Shown here: piece after piece, positions 15,979 through 24,679 of the stretch
How the letters are laid out: every line of letters begins with the position of its first letter
Numbering within the stretch: the stretch's first letter is position 1
NCBI GenBank assembly: GCA_000237975.1
Contig: CP003179.1
Coordinates: forward strand, 868,001 to 932,000
Origin: Sulfobacillus acidophilus DSM 10332
GTDB taxonomy: Bacteria; Bacillota; Sulfobacillia; Sulfobacillales; Sulfobacillaceae
Direction of reading: 5' to 3'
DNA: 64,000 nt
Translations under genes and position numbers: made by a program
Notes under the pieces: generated by a model
Seen by the model: the letters and a program-made list of their open reading frames with translations, nothing else
Told to the model about the DNA's origin: nothing
Database searches by the model: none

Positions 15979-17835
15979 GTGGACAACAAAATGCTGGTTG
16001 AAACCCCGCGCATACGTCTTCAGCCGATGATGCCCCCGCTATTACGGGGTGTATTGTGGGCTGCGATAGGCTTTTTCGTGTTGGATTTGGCGGTAGCCGC
16101 CATGGATCCGCTGCCCGGACATCCGCTGGTCAGCGAAGTGGCGGCCGTTTTCGGTTGGGCCGGGGGATTGGTGGGTTGGCTTTTAGGGGTCGGCGGTTGG
16201 GAAGAGGTGGTTTTACCGTTATTCGGCTCCCGCAGCCCCTGGGTCGAGCCCCAAAATTGGCGGCGCTATTTTCAGGTTTCCACGGATCATAAGGTGGTCG
16301 GCATTCAATATCTGGTGTCGTCGGCGGCGACCTTTTTTATTGCCGGCGGCATTGCCATGACCATGCGGTACACCCTCATGTGGCCCTCCTTACACCTATA
16401 CACCTATCCCGATCAATATCTCAGTGCCGTCGGTATTCATGGCATTTTAATGTTAACCGCCGTGACGACCGTGGGGTTGATCGGGGGGCTCGGAAATTAC
16501 GTGATTCCTTTAATGATTGGGGCGCGTACGACCGTATTTCCCCGCCTGTCGGGCATTGGCCATTGGCTGGTGCCGTTCGGGGTGCTCACCATTTGTTTCA
16601 GTCCCTTGCTCGGATATTGGACGACCGGATGGCGGGGTTATGAACCGTTGGCCAGTCAGGATCCCGGAGGCATCGTCTTTTATTATCTCGGGACCTTTGC
16701 GTTAACCTTGTCTACCCTTTTTGTGTCGCTCAATTTAGTTGCGACGATGATTTTTGGGCGGGCCAAGGGGCTCACTTGGGCGCATCTGCCGATTTATTGT
16801 TGGGGATTAATGGCGGTGTCGCTCTTAAACCTGGTGTGGCTACCGGAAATTCAGATGACGTTCATTATGGGATTGGCCGACCGTTTGGTCCCCTTCAACT
16901 TGTTTAACGGGATTGGGATCCCGTTATCGTACCTCAGTATGTTTTGGTTATTTGGACACCCCGAAGTCTATATTATTGTGATTCCGGCGTTTGCCATCTG
17001 GAACGAAATTATACCGGTGATGGCGCAGAAAACCTTGTTTGCCCGGTCAATGGCCGTGGCCGGTTTGTTATTCGTGATGATGTTGAGTGGGTTGGTCTGG
17101 GCTCACCATATGTTTACCAACATGCGCTTTAGTGAAATGTATCCCTTCTCGTTTTTCACGGAGATGATCTCCATTCCTACCGGTTTTTCGTTTATGGTGG
17201 CCCTGGGAACTTTATGGCGATCGCGCCTTCGACTGACGACGCCCGCCTTATTGGTCCTGATGAGTCTCTTTAATTTCTTGATCGGTGGACTGACGGGAGT
17301 CTATTTGGCCGACGTGCCGGTCAATCTGCAACTTCACGATACCTTTTTTGTTGTCGCCCACTTTCATTACACCATCATTGGGGGCATGGTGTTTACCTGG
17401 TTGGCGGCCGTGTATTATTGGTTGCCGAAAATGTCGGGCCGTCTCTATAACGAGGTGGCCGGGAAAATCGGTGCGATATGGATTTTTATCGCCTTTAACG
17501 GGACCTTTAGCCTCATGTTTCTGTTGGGTCTCCAGGGCATGAATCGCTGGGTTCCGGCTTACCCGCCGTATTTACAACCGTTAAACGACGTCGTCTCGAT
17601 CTTTGCCTTTTTCTTGGGAGCCGGGTTTTTATTCCATCTGATCCACATTATTTGGGCGTGGCGAAACGGGCGACCGGCGGGCCCTAATCCTTGGAACGGC
17701 CGGACCTTGGAGTGGCTGACTTCGTCGCCGCCGCCGCCGCTTGATTTTGACGGCGAACCCGAGGTGCTGCACGGCTTTTATTTCTACGGGATGGACGAAC
17801 CGGCGGCCGTTCTTCATCCTTCTTCCGAGATTTAA
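15979..17835 (+). CDS. coxA: cytochrome c oxidase subunit I, A-type (618 aa)
   Basis: Catalytic proton-pumping subunit, with at least twelve membrane helices and an extra hydrophobic N-terminal region (residues 20-75). Ligands: H154 and H463 for low-spin haem, H461 for high-spin haem, H327, H376 and H377 for CuB, with Y331 available for the His-Tyr cross-link (GHPEVY). The Glu in GHPEVY marks the A1 subfamily D-channel. The GTG start has CTAGGAGGATGA upstream, 14 bases after subunit II. Because haem O synthase but no haem A synthase is visible here, the haem type is not settled. Confidence 0.94.
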   Translation: MDNKMLVETPRIRLQPMMPPLLRGVLWAAIGFFVLDLAVAAMDPLPGHPLVSEVAAVFGWAGGLVGWLLGVGGWEEVVLPLFGSRSPWVEPQNWRRYFQVSTDHKVVGIQYLVSSAATFFIAGGIAMTMRYTLMWPSLHLYTYPDQYLSAVGIHGILMLTAVTTVGLIGGLGNYVIPLMIGARTTVFPRLSGIGHWLVPFGVLTICFSPLLGYWTTGWRGYEPLASQDPGGIVFYYLGTFALTLSTLFVSLNLVATMIFGRAKGLTWAHLPIYCWGLMAVSLLNLVWLPEIQMTFIMGLADRLVPFNLFNGIGIPLSYLSMFWLFGHPEVYIIVIPAFAIWNEIIPVMAQKTLFARSMAVAGLLFVMMLSGLVWAHHMFTNMRFSEMYPFSFFTEMISIPTGFSFMVALGTLWRSRLRLTTPALLVLMSLFNFLIGGLTGVYLADVPVNLQLHDTFFVVAHFHYTIIGGMVFTWLAAVYYWLPKMSGRLYNEVAGKIGAIWIFIAFNGTFSLMFLLGLQGMNRWVPAYPPYLQPLNDVVSIFAFFLGAGFLFHLIHIIWAWRNGRPAGPNPWNGRTLEWLTSSPPPPLDFDGEPEVLHGFYFYGMDEPAAVLHPSSEI

Positions 17836-17858
17836 CAGGTTTTCTGGGAGGTGTTCTT

Positions 17859-18395
17859 GTGGATGCAGCGATTCGATTGAAGGCGCTTCGTTTTGGGTTT
17901 GTCGTGTTGTTGCTGAGTCAGGCGGTGCCCTTTATTTTGCTCTATGCCACCGCGTACTTGTTTCTCGAATTCTATGTGAGCCCGACCTTGAATCAGTGGC
18001 TGGGGGCTTTGGAAGCGCTTCTTCTGGTCCTCAGCCTGCTTTTTAGTTGGCGGGGCGTGCGCCGGATTCGGCAGCATGGCGACCTGTCGGGGCTGGTCGG
18101 CAGCTTTCGCCTGGCGATGGTCCTGGGCATCGCGAGTTTAGCGGTGACGGGCTATCAATGGAGCACCCGGTTTGTCTCCGCCGGGTCTCGATTCGGAGAA
18201 ATTTATTACATGCTGACGGGGGTTGCCGGATTTTACACCTTGGTAGGTCTCTTTATTTTGTTGGCCATCAGTATTCGCGCGCTTCGGATCCCGTTAAGCC
18301 GGGACAATTACTGGGATGCGGAAGCGGCCAATTACTTCTGGACGTTTCAGGCATTGGGTGCCTTAGTGGCCTATGCCCTACTCTATTGGCGATAA
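17859..18395 (+). CDS. coxC: cytochrome c oxidase subunit III-like protein (178 aa)
   Basis: Five predicted membrane helices and the C-terminal pattern of subunit III (NYWDAEAANYFWTFQALGALVAYALLYWR, equivalent to the usual tryptophan-rich last helices). Length fits short five-helix bacterial forms. The GTG start has CTGGGAGGTG upstream. It lies 23 bases after subunit I in the same operon. The N-terminal half is weakly conserved, so this assignment rests partly on position. Confidence 0.78.
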   Translation: MDAAIRLKALRFGFVVLLLSQAVPFILLYATAYLFLEFYVSPTLNQWLGALEALLLVLSLLFSWRGVRRIRQHGDLSGLVGSFRLAMVLGIASLAVTGYQWSTRFVSAGSRFGEIYYMLTGVAGFYTLVGLFILLAISIRALRIPLSRDNYWDAEAANYFWTFQALGALVAYALLYWR

Positions 18396-18419
18396 CCGAA
18401 CCGACGGGAGGAGATTCAT

Positions 18420-18620
18420 ATGCCGTTTTTGCCGCATTTACCGATTCGCATTCCCAATAGCCCGGGATTACCCATCTGGTGGGATTTGATGTGGTGGCTA
18501 TTTCAAATACTCGTCATGACGTCGTTGCTCTTTTATTTTAACCGGATTGCCGGTCATCTCGACGGCGAGGATATACGGACTCAGGAGCAAAAAGTCATCG
18601 AGTCGAAAAAGCGCCCGTAA
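18420..18620 (+). CDS. small single-span oxidase-associated protein (66 aa)
   Basis: One membrane helix (WWDLMWWLFQILVMTSLLFYF) followed by a charged C-terminal tail. A strong ribosome site (GGGAGGAG) and a position 24 bases behind subunit III suggest a small extra subunit or assembly factor of the oxidase (subunit IV/CbaD/CcoQ-like in size). No family-specific motif is visible. Bases 18621-18741 behind it contain no gene. Confidence 0.65.
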   Translation: MPFLPHLPIRIPNSPGLPIWWDLMWWLFQILVMTSLLFYFNRIAGHLDGEDIRTQEQKVIESKKRP

Positions 18621-18741
18621 TCGGGCCGTGAGCCCTGGAGGAAAGTCCATGCTATGGGGCGCCACCCCTCAATTGGCATCGAATGCATAACGGGTGTCGG
18701 GGAGAGAAAGGCTACATCTCATGACAGAGGAGGCGTAGCCC

Positions 18742-19626
18742 ATGCAAGTCATCGTGACGGAGTCTCGTCGTGGTCAAGTCGTGCTGGACTTCGTGCGTCT
18801 CACCAAGCCGCGCATTGTCGGATTATTGGTCTGGACGGCTTTTGTCAGTATGACGTTGGCCGCTCGAGGGTGGCCCTCGGCGGGGGCGGCAATGGGCGGG
18901 CTCATCGGGTTGGCGCTTTCCGTCGGCGGCGCTCATAGCATCAATATGGCTTTCGATCGGGATATTGACGCCACGATGCGGCGGACGTGTCGCCGCCCGG
19001 TTCCCACGGGACGTATCACCGTCGGCCAAGCCTACGCCTGGGGTCTATTCTTGGAAGTGCTGTCCCTTGGGGTACTGCTCACTTGGACCAATCCCCTTAC
19101 GGCCGCCTTAAGTCTGGCAGGATTTCTCTATTACGCGGTGCTCTATACGATGGTGTTGAAACGGCGGACTTCGCAAAATATTGTCATTGGGGGAGCCGCG
19201 GGGGCTTTTCCGCCGCTGATTGGCTGGGCGGCCGTTACCGGGCATCTCTCTTGCTTGGCGCTAGGACTTTTTGGCGTCGTCTTTTTATGGACTCCACCCC
19301 ATTTCTGGGCCCTTGCGCTCGCCCGCCAAGACGAATACCGAGAGGCCGCGGTTCCCATGTTGCCGGTGACCCACGGCTGGCGGACGACCATTCGCCAGAT
19401 GGTGTTCTATACGCTCCTTTTATGGCCGCTGGGGTGGGCAATCGAGGCGGGGTCATCGTTTGGCCGACCTTTGACCCTCTTGCTGGTCGTCCTTAACGGG
19501 GGATTTACCGCTTCCGTGTTGGGGCTTGGACTTCGTCGGGTTCGGGCCATGACGGTTTTTCGGATTTCCTTGGTTTACCTCGCGTTGTTGTTCGGCGGAC
19601 TCTTATGGCTGGCCCTTCGCCCTTAA
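18742..19626 (+). CDS. ctaB: protohaem IX farnesyltransferase (haem O synthase, 294 aa)
   Basis: UbiA-family polytopic enzyme that adds farnesyl to haem B to give haem O for the oxidase. The prenyl-diphosphate/Mg-binding motif NMAFDRDIDATMRRTCRRP is at about residues 68-86, and the second conserved loop contains HFWALALARQDEYREAAVPMLP. Nine hydrophobic segments are expected. The start has GAGGAGGCG upstream. Its stop overlaps the stop of the convergent cytochrome gene through a shared TTAA. Confidence 0.93.
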   Translation: MQVIVTESRRGQVVLDFVRLTKPRIVGLLVWTAFVSMTLAARGWPSAGAAMGGLIGLALSVGGAHSINMAFDRDIDATMRRTCRRPVPTGRITVGQAYAWGLFLEVLSLGVLLTWTNPLTAALSLAGFLYYAVLYTMVLKRRTSQNIVIGGAAGAFPPLIGWAAVTGHLSCLALGLFGVVFLWTPPHFWALALARQDEYREAAVPMLPVTHGWRTTIRQMVFYTLLLWPLGWAIEAGSSFGRPLTLLLVVLNGGFTASVLGLGLRRVRAMTVFRISLVYLALLFGGLLWLALRP

Positions 19627-20090
19627 CGGGCTTGGGCCAGGTTCCATAAATAGTCGGCCAACAGCCGGGCTTGGGCTTTGGTCAGGCTGCCGGGATGATC
19701 GGCCGGCATATGACGGTCAATATAGTCGGCCAGTTTTTCCGGGCTATGATAGGTAAGGACAAGATGCGAGGGGGCCGCCAGCCGCGGGGCATTGTTAGAA
19801 CCCACCCCGCCGGGACCATGACAACTTTGACACTTTTGTTGAAAGAGCTGTTGTCCGGCAGTAAGCCGTGTCGCCGGCAGCGGATGGTTCACACTGGCCA
19901 CTTTTTTGAACTTGGACCGGTTCGGATGGGCGCTTAAGGCCTCGTTTTGGGCGGTTTGGCGGTCTTCTTTGGGTCCGCTTCGAGGGGTGTGAAACGAGAT
20001 ATGGGGTCGGGAGGATTCCTTCGCCGTTGCCGACCCGCAACCACTGGCCAAAACGGCGAATCCGCCGAGCCATATCCACCATTGCTTCAT
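19623..20090 (-). CDS. mono-haem c-type cytochrome, probable lipoprotein (155 aa)
   Basis: Exported electron carrier or donor to the oxidase. A signal segment ends in LASGC (C18), a lipobox-like site. A Ser/Pro/Lys-rich linker (residues 20-75) leads to a class I cytochrome domain with haem motif C87-Q-S-C90-H91 and probable axial M128 (HMPADHPGSLT). It is encoded convergently to haem O synthase with a four-base overlap. Subunit II here lacks a fused cytochrome domain, so this separate protein could fill that role. Confidence 0.85.
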   Translation of the reverse strand: MKQWWIWLGGFAVLASGCGSATAKESSRPHISFHTPRSGPKEDRQTAQNEALSAHPNRSKFKKVASVNHPLPATRLTAGQQLFQQKCQSCHGPGGVGSNNAPRLAAPSHLVLTYHSPEKLADYIDRHMPADHPGSLTKAQARLLADYLWNLAQAR

Positions 20091-20227
20091 TGGGCATCGT
20101 TCCTCTCAGGTTTTATGGTTAGCATGGCTTATCCGGGCCGCACTATGCGTGAATTTTTACCCGCGGGGTATAAAAGACCGGATCATGGGGAAAATACCCA
20201 CACGATTCAGCAGGTGGAGGGATTGCC

Positions 20228-20593
20228 ATGAAGTGGGCAGGGGTTTTGGAGCGGGGGCTTATCGTGTTGGTGGCGTTATCGGCGTGGCCACGCATTTTGA
20301 CGCGGTTTCCGGATATGAGCTGGGCGTGGCGGATTGGGTTGGCGCTGGTGATTGGCGGCATCGGGTTTATGGCCGATTCGATGTTTGACGGCGCATTGTC
20401 TCCCTATGGGCGGGCATTAGTGGGATTCGTGGTGACCTTTGGTCTGTTGTCGATTGCCTTTTCTCATTTGGTATACCCTCATGCCTTTTTAACCCGTTAC
20501 GCCGAAGCGGCGGTTTTGACGGGGGCCTTGGTGGCGTTGGGAGATGTGTTGATCGGCCGGATCGAGCGGCAAAAATCGATGAAGGCGTCGTAG
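20228..20593 (+). CDS. small membrane protein upstream of ctaG (121 aa)
   Basis: Four hydrophobic segments with short loops and a basic C-terminal tail (RIERQKSMKAS). No family recognised. A good ribosome site (AGGTGGAGGG) precedes the ATG, and the stop is 13 bases before ctaG, so the two are co-transcribed. A role in oxidase assembly is inferred from position only. Confidence 0.6.
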   Translation: MKWAGVLERGLIVLVALSAWPRILTRFPDMSWAWRIGLALVIGGIGFMADSMFDGALSPYGRALVGFVVTFGLLSIAFSHLVYPHAFLTRYAEAAVLTGALVALGDVLIGRIERQKSMKAS

Positions 20594-20606
20594 GAGGAGG
20601 CCAGGC

Positions 20607-21413
20607 ATGAACTGGTGGGGACGCATGCCCGCTCATCAAGACTGGTCCATCACGGTGATGGTCACGGCCATCGGGCTAGCCGCGGGCTGGGTCTGGGTGA
20701 CCGCCAATCCCCGCGTTCGGCGGCGGCTCGGGGGGACGCGGCCGGTCACCCTCTCCCGGCATGCGGCTTTTGCCGCGATGCTGGTGCTCTACCTGATAGC
20801 TTTCGGCAGCCCGATGAACGTCTGGGCGGACCGGTTCTCGTTTGCGATTCACATGACCCAGCACATGCTGGAAGTGATGGGGATGGTGCCGTTCGGGTTG
20901 TTGGCGATGCCGGATTGGTTGGTCAGACCGCTCTTAAAAGTGCCCGGTTTCCAATACTTCACCCGGCGCTTTGTGGGGCTCTTGTTTTTCGGGGTGGTGC
21001 TGAACGGATTTCATTGGCCCTGGCTCTATGACTGGACGTTACGGTCGGCCTGGGTTCATGGGCTGGAACACGGGCTCTTTTTTGTCGGCGCCCTCTTCTT
21101 TTGGTGGCCTCTTTTGAGCCCGTTGCCGGAAATTCCGCCTTTTAGTCCCGGGTGGCAAATTGTGTATGCCATGTCGGGAATGAACATCATGATGCCTATT
21201 TCGGTCTATCTCTTAATCTCACGGGTGCCGTGGTATGCTTATCCGTATGGGCATGATGCGGGACTCCGAGCCCTTGGGTTAACCCCACTGGCCGATCAGC
21301 AATGGGGGGGCCTGATTATGCTGTTAGCCGGCGGGACCGCGTTGGGCGCCTCGTTGGTGCGGGCGTTCTGGCGGTACCAAGAACCCAGCCCGGAACTTTT
21401 GGCGTCGGACTAG
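20607..21413 (+). CDS. ctaG: cytochrome c oxidase assembly factor CtaG, caa3 type (268 aa)
   Basis: Polytopic protein of the Bacillus-type CtaG family, needed for assembly of caa3-type oxidases, probably in CuB delivery. The characteristic FSFAIHMTQHMLEVM segment (histidines in helix 3), FHWPWLYD, VHGLEHGLFF and the Met-rich MSGMNIMMPISVYLL are all present. AGGAGGAGG lies just upstream. It is unrelated to the mitochondrial-type CtaG/Cox11. The stop overlaps the convergent aldo/keto reductase stop by four bases. Confidence 0.88.
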   Translation: MNWWGRMPAHQDWSITVMVTAIGLAAGWVWVTANPRVRRRLGGTRPVTLSRHAAFAAMLVLYLIAFGSPMNVWADRFSFAIHMTQHMLEVMGMVPFGLLAMPDWLVRPLLKVPGFQYFTRRFVGLLFFGVVLNGFHWPWLYDWTLRSAWVHGLEHGLFFVGALFFWWPLLSPLPEIPPFSPGWQIVYAMSGMNIMMPISVYLLISRVPWYAYPYGHDAGLRALGLTPLADQQWGGLIMLLAGGTALGASLVRAFWRYQEPSPELLASD

Positions 21414-22372
21414 CCGGTTCGAGATAACTGACGACTGAGAGTCGACAAGGCTTCCCGTTCGTCCGGGGCGAGTCGAAAATGCATCGCTTCCGCGGCTTTT
21501 GCCGCTTGGTCAGGTCTGGTTGCGCCGGGAATGGCCACCACCTGCGATGAGGCACCAAGAATCCAATTTAACGCGACTTGGCTCGGCGATTTTTGATAAC
21601 GGGCACCGATTTCCGTCAACAGATGGATAAGGGGCCGGGTTTTTTCCACCAAGGCGGACGTCATTTGCCACCGGCGAAGACCTTCTGGACGCATCGCTCC
21701 CGGTTGATGAAATTTGCCGGAGAGAAGCCCTTGGTGTAACGGGGAATAGGCAATGATGGTGATGCCGAGCTCTTCGGCCGCCGACAAGATCCCGTTTCTT
21801 TCGATCGCCCGGTCCCACAGGTTATAGCGGACCTGGTTGGCGGCCAAGGGATATCCCGCGTCGTTTAATCGGTGCGCCATTTCGGTCATGGCGGCGGCCG
21901 AAAAATTACTGACGCCGGCGGCCGCGATTTTTTGGGCCTTTAACAACCGGATCAGTCCATCGGCCAAGGCTTTTCGGGAGCTCAGGGACCACGGCTGATG
22001 AATTTGATATAACGTGACGGGATAGCCGTCGAGCGCTTGTTGGCGCTCCTCGAGGCGAGCGACAAGGGAGCGGGCGGTTCGGCCGAGGGGCCACCACTTC
22101 GTCGCAATCCGTACCTGGGCGGGGTCAATCGCGAGTCGGTGTAAAGCCCTGGCTAACGCTCTCTCGGAGGCGCCGCCGCCGTATATTTCTGCCGTATCAA
22201 ACCAATTCATGCCGCCTTCCCAAGCGGCTTTGACAATCTCCGTGATAAGGGAGTCCTCTAACCGGGGCCAAAAGCTTCCCACTAAACCGTGTCCTTGGCT
22301 AAATTGCCAGGTGCCAAGACCCAGCGGGCTAATTGTGACCGTGGTCTGACCTAACCGACGCGATTCGTTCAC
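21410..22372 (-). CDS. aldo/keto reductase (320 aa)
   Basis: NADPH-dependent TIM-barrel oxidoreductase with the complete catalytic tetrad D59, Y64 (NWFDTAEIYGGGASE), K92 (IATKWW) and H125 (LYQIHQP). It also has the typical IAYSPLHQGLLSGKF and SPSQVALNW segments of the AKR11/AKR13-like class. The frame is open to 22465, but GTG 22372 has GAGGAGGAT upstream and starts at the normal family N-terminus (RRLGQTTVTISPLGLGTW). The physiological substrate is not evident. It is divergent from the APH-like kinase. Confidence 0.88.
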   Translation of the reverse strand: MNESRRLGQTTVTISPLGLGTWQFSQGHGLVGSFWPRLEDSLITEIVKAAWEGGMNWFDTAEIYGGGASERALARALHRLAIDPAQVRIATKWWPLGRTARSLVARLEERQQALDGYPVTLYQIHQPWSLSSRKALADGLIRLLKAQKIAAAGVSNFSAAAMTEMAHRLNDAGYPLAANQVRYNLWDRAIERNGILSAAEELGITIIAYSPLHQGLLSGKFHQPGAMRPEGLRRWQMTSALVEKTRPLIHLLTEIGARYQKSPSQVALNWILGASSQVVAIPGATRPDQAAKAAEAMHFRLAPDEREALSTLSRQLSRTG

Positions 22373-22443
22373 GGCGATCCTCCTCTTGTGCCATACTCCG
22401 GCAATGGTTATGGTAGCGGATGGGAAGAGAGGGGGAAAGCCTG

Positions 22444-23421
22444 ATGGAGAAAGTTTTGCACTCATTAATCGCTCCCGATGCCTTGATCGAGATAATTCGC
22501 CGGGGCTGGGGAATCCCTCTTTCTGAAGGGCGTCTTCTGTGGCGCGGTCTCAATGACACCTATCTGGTCACCGGTCATCACGAAACGGTCGTGGCCCGTC
22601 TCTATCGGGCAGGGTGGCGCTCCCGGCAACAGGTTCTCGACGAACATCGGCTCTTGTTCTATTTAGCCCGGGAAGGTATGGCGGTGAGCGAGCCACGGTT
22701 ACGGGCCAACGGGTCGACCGTGGCTTGGGTGGAGGCTCCTGAAGGCGTGCGCATCCTTTCCCTGTTTTCTTATGCAGCTGGTGAACCCCCGATCCTGACG
22801 CCGGAGACCGGGTGGCGGATGGGGCAATCGCTTGCGGGTCTGCATCGCACGTTAACCTCTCAAACCGCCGGTCGTCGTCCCTATTTCCAGCGTCTAGATG
22901 GCGTGGTGCATTCCCTTTGGCGCATGTTGAGGCTTTGCGGATGGACTGCCGAAGAACGGCAGCGCATTGAACGGGTTCTCGAAGATTTGGCGTCCCGGTT
23001 ATCAAGTAAGCCTCTGACCGGGAGCGTGATTCACGGGGACTTTCAACCGCAAAATGTACATCAGGCACAAGATCGCCTGATCCTATTAGATTTTGATTGG
23101 ATTTCCGAGGGCCCTTGGATTTGGGATGTGGCGAGCTTTGCCGAAGCGGTCATCACGGAATGCGGGCCGGATTGGCCGGGTATCGTGGGACCGTTTATCC
23201 ACGCCTACCAAATGGGGTGGCCGCGACCTCGGCAGGAATGGCACCTTCTGCCGGCCGTTCGGCGTCTTCGCCAGTTGTGGCTTTGGGCGCTTTATTTACG
23301 GTATCCCGAGGTGTTTGGCGGGTTTTGGTGTCGCGAACGGACACGTCGGGCCTGGCTTGACCGGCTGGTCGCACCCGAGTTGGATTATGGCCTGATGGAT
23401 CTTTGTCGAGATTTCGGGTGA
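22444..23421 (+). CDS. APH-like phosphotransferase (325 aa)
   Basis: Small-molecule or protein kinase of the aminoglycoside phosphotransferase fold. The catalytic loop is H197-G-D199-F-Q-P-Q-N204 and the metal-binding motif D216-F-D218. The N-lobe is short. The architecture resembles the CotS/homoserine kinase-like branch, so antibiotic resistance is not implied. ATG 22444, with AGAGGGGGA upstream, is chosen over ATG 22420. The 3' end overlaps the convergent MFS gene by 37 bases. Confidence 0.78.
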   Translation: MEKVLHSLIAPDALIEIIRRGWGIPLSEGRLLWRGLNDTYLVTGHHETVVARLYRAGWRSRQQVLDEHRLLFYLAREGMAVSEPRLRANGSTVAWVEAPEGVRILSLFSYAAGEPPILTPETGWRMGQSLAGLHRTLTSQTAGRRPYFQRLDGVVHSLWRMLRLCGWTAEERQRIERVLEDLASRLSSKPLTGSVIHGDFQPQNVHQAQDRLILLDFDWISEGPWIWDVASFAEAVITECGPDWPGIVGPFIHAYQMGWPRPRQEWHLLPAVRRLRQLWLWALYLRYPEVFGGFWCRERTRRAWLDRLVAPELDYGLMDLCRDFG

Positions 23422-24605
23422 ATTCGGGTCAATCCGAAGGCGGCGACGAGGATGGTTGCTAACCAAATCCATCCGGCGGTGAGATGATGGGTCGTGTCGG
23501 CTAACCAACCAAAGAGCGGAGGATGGATCACCGCGCCGACGAAAATAATGGAGGCCGTGGTACTCATCGCCAATCCGGAATGGGAAGCCGGGACGGTTTC
23601 GCCCGCCCAGGTCAGAGCCAGTGCGTTCCAGCCGACCGCGCCGATGCCGAGGATTAGCCAAAGCGGCAAAAGAACCTCAAGCGGCGGACGGGAGGGCAGA
23701 ACAATCACCCCTAAAACGGCGATAAGCGCGACCAGACTTGCACCGCTGAGAACGGTACGGACCGGGATTCCGCGATCGGTGAGGGCTCCAAATAAAATCC
23801 GGCCGATGCCGCCTCCGACTTGGCCGACGGCCAAGACAAGACCGGCCTCGTCAACGGAAACCCGATGGAGGCGGACCAAATCGGGCAGGCTGAACGCCAG
23901 CACGTCGTATTGAGCGCCGACCAACAATAAGGCAATCGCCGCCGGAAGCCAAATCGCCTGCAAGAGGTGACGGATCGGCAATCCGGCGGATGCCGTCAAT
24001 TGCGGGGGAATCGGGGGAATAGCCCAAGCAAATGCGCCGTTCGCTAAAAGAAGTGCAAGGCTCATGACGGCAAAAAGCGGGCGGATGCCAAAGCTTCCAA
24101 CCAAAGGCGGGAGCACCAGTGCCGCCAAGGACGCTCCGAGAGGGACGCCGGTCTGTCGAATTCCCATCGGCAACCCCCGGTTGCGGTGAGAAAAGGCGTA
24201 AAATACCGCCTTGGTGCCGACGGCGGGAACGACGGCAAAGGTCAGACCCATGAGAAACAGGATGCCCGCCAGCGGCGCCAGTCCCCGGATGAAGCCCGCA
24301 CTCGCCACCAATAGGGCCATTGGTCCGGTGATGATCATGAGCAGGCGGCGCGGACCTAAACGGTCCACGAGCCAACCGGCGGCGCTAAAGCTGATCATCA
24401 TCCCTAAGGCCGGAGTGGACACTAAAAGGCCCAGCCCGGCGAACGATAAATGAAAGCGATGGGCGAAATATAGGCCAAGAACCGCAATACCTTGTTGGAC
24501 AAAGGACATGCTGGTCTGGGACAATACGCTTAAAATTAAAAAAGCCAGAGGACTCTGGGCACCGGGAAAATCCGGGTCATGAAGCCATAAGGATGCCGTA
24601 TTCAT
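23385..24605 (-). CDS. MFS transporter, OFA/NarK-like topology (406 aa)
   Basis: Twelve predicted membrane segments. The MFS signature appears after helix 2 (GWLVDRLGPRRLLM) and again, degenerate, in the second half (GALTDRGIPVRTVL). The substrate is unknown. No ribosome site is visible before ATG 24605; instead TACAAT lies eight bases upstream, compatible with a nearly leaderless transcript, though no good -35 is present. Downstream in-frame starts would remove part of helix 1. Confidence 0.8.
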   Translation of the reverse strand: MNTASLWLHDPDFPGAQSPLAFLILSVLSQTSMSFVQQGIAVLGLYFAHRFHLSFAGLGLLVSTPALGMMISFSAAGWLVDRLGPRRLLMIITGPMALLVASAGFIRGLAPLAGILFLMGLTFAVVPAVGTKAVFYAFSHRNRGLPMGIRQTGVPLGASLAALVLPPLVGSFGIRPLFAVMSLALLLANGAFAWAIPPIPPQLTASAGLPIRHLLQAIWLPAAIALLLVGAQYDVLAFSLPDLVRLHRVSVDEAGLVLAVGQVGGGIGRILFGALTDRGIPVRTVLSGASLVALIAVLGVIVLPSRPPLEVLLPLWLILGIGAVGWNALALTWAGETVPASHSGLAMSTTASIIFVGAVIHPPLFGWLADTTHHLTAGWIWLATILVAAFGLTRIHPKSRQRSIRP

Positions 24606-24679
24606 GATCGTATTGTACTAAAAATCCCTCGACGGCGCGGTGATTCGGAAGGAGCCTTCCCGGCAACAGGAGGAGACGC

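Noticed and set aside
22420-22444. ATG 22420 as start of the APH-like kinase
   Set aside because: No ribosome site; ATG 22444 has AGAGGGGGA at proper spacing.
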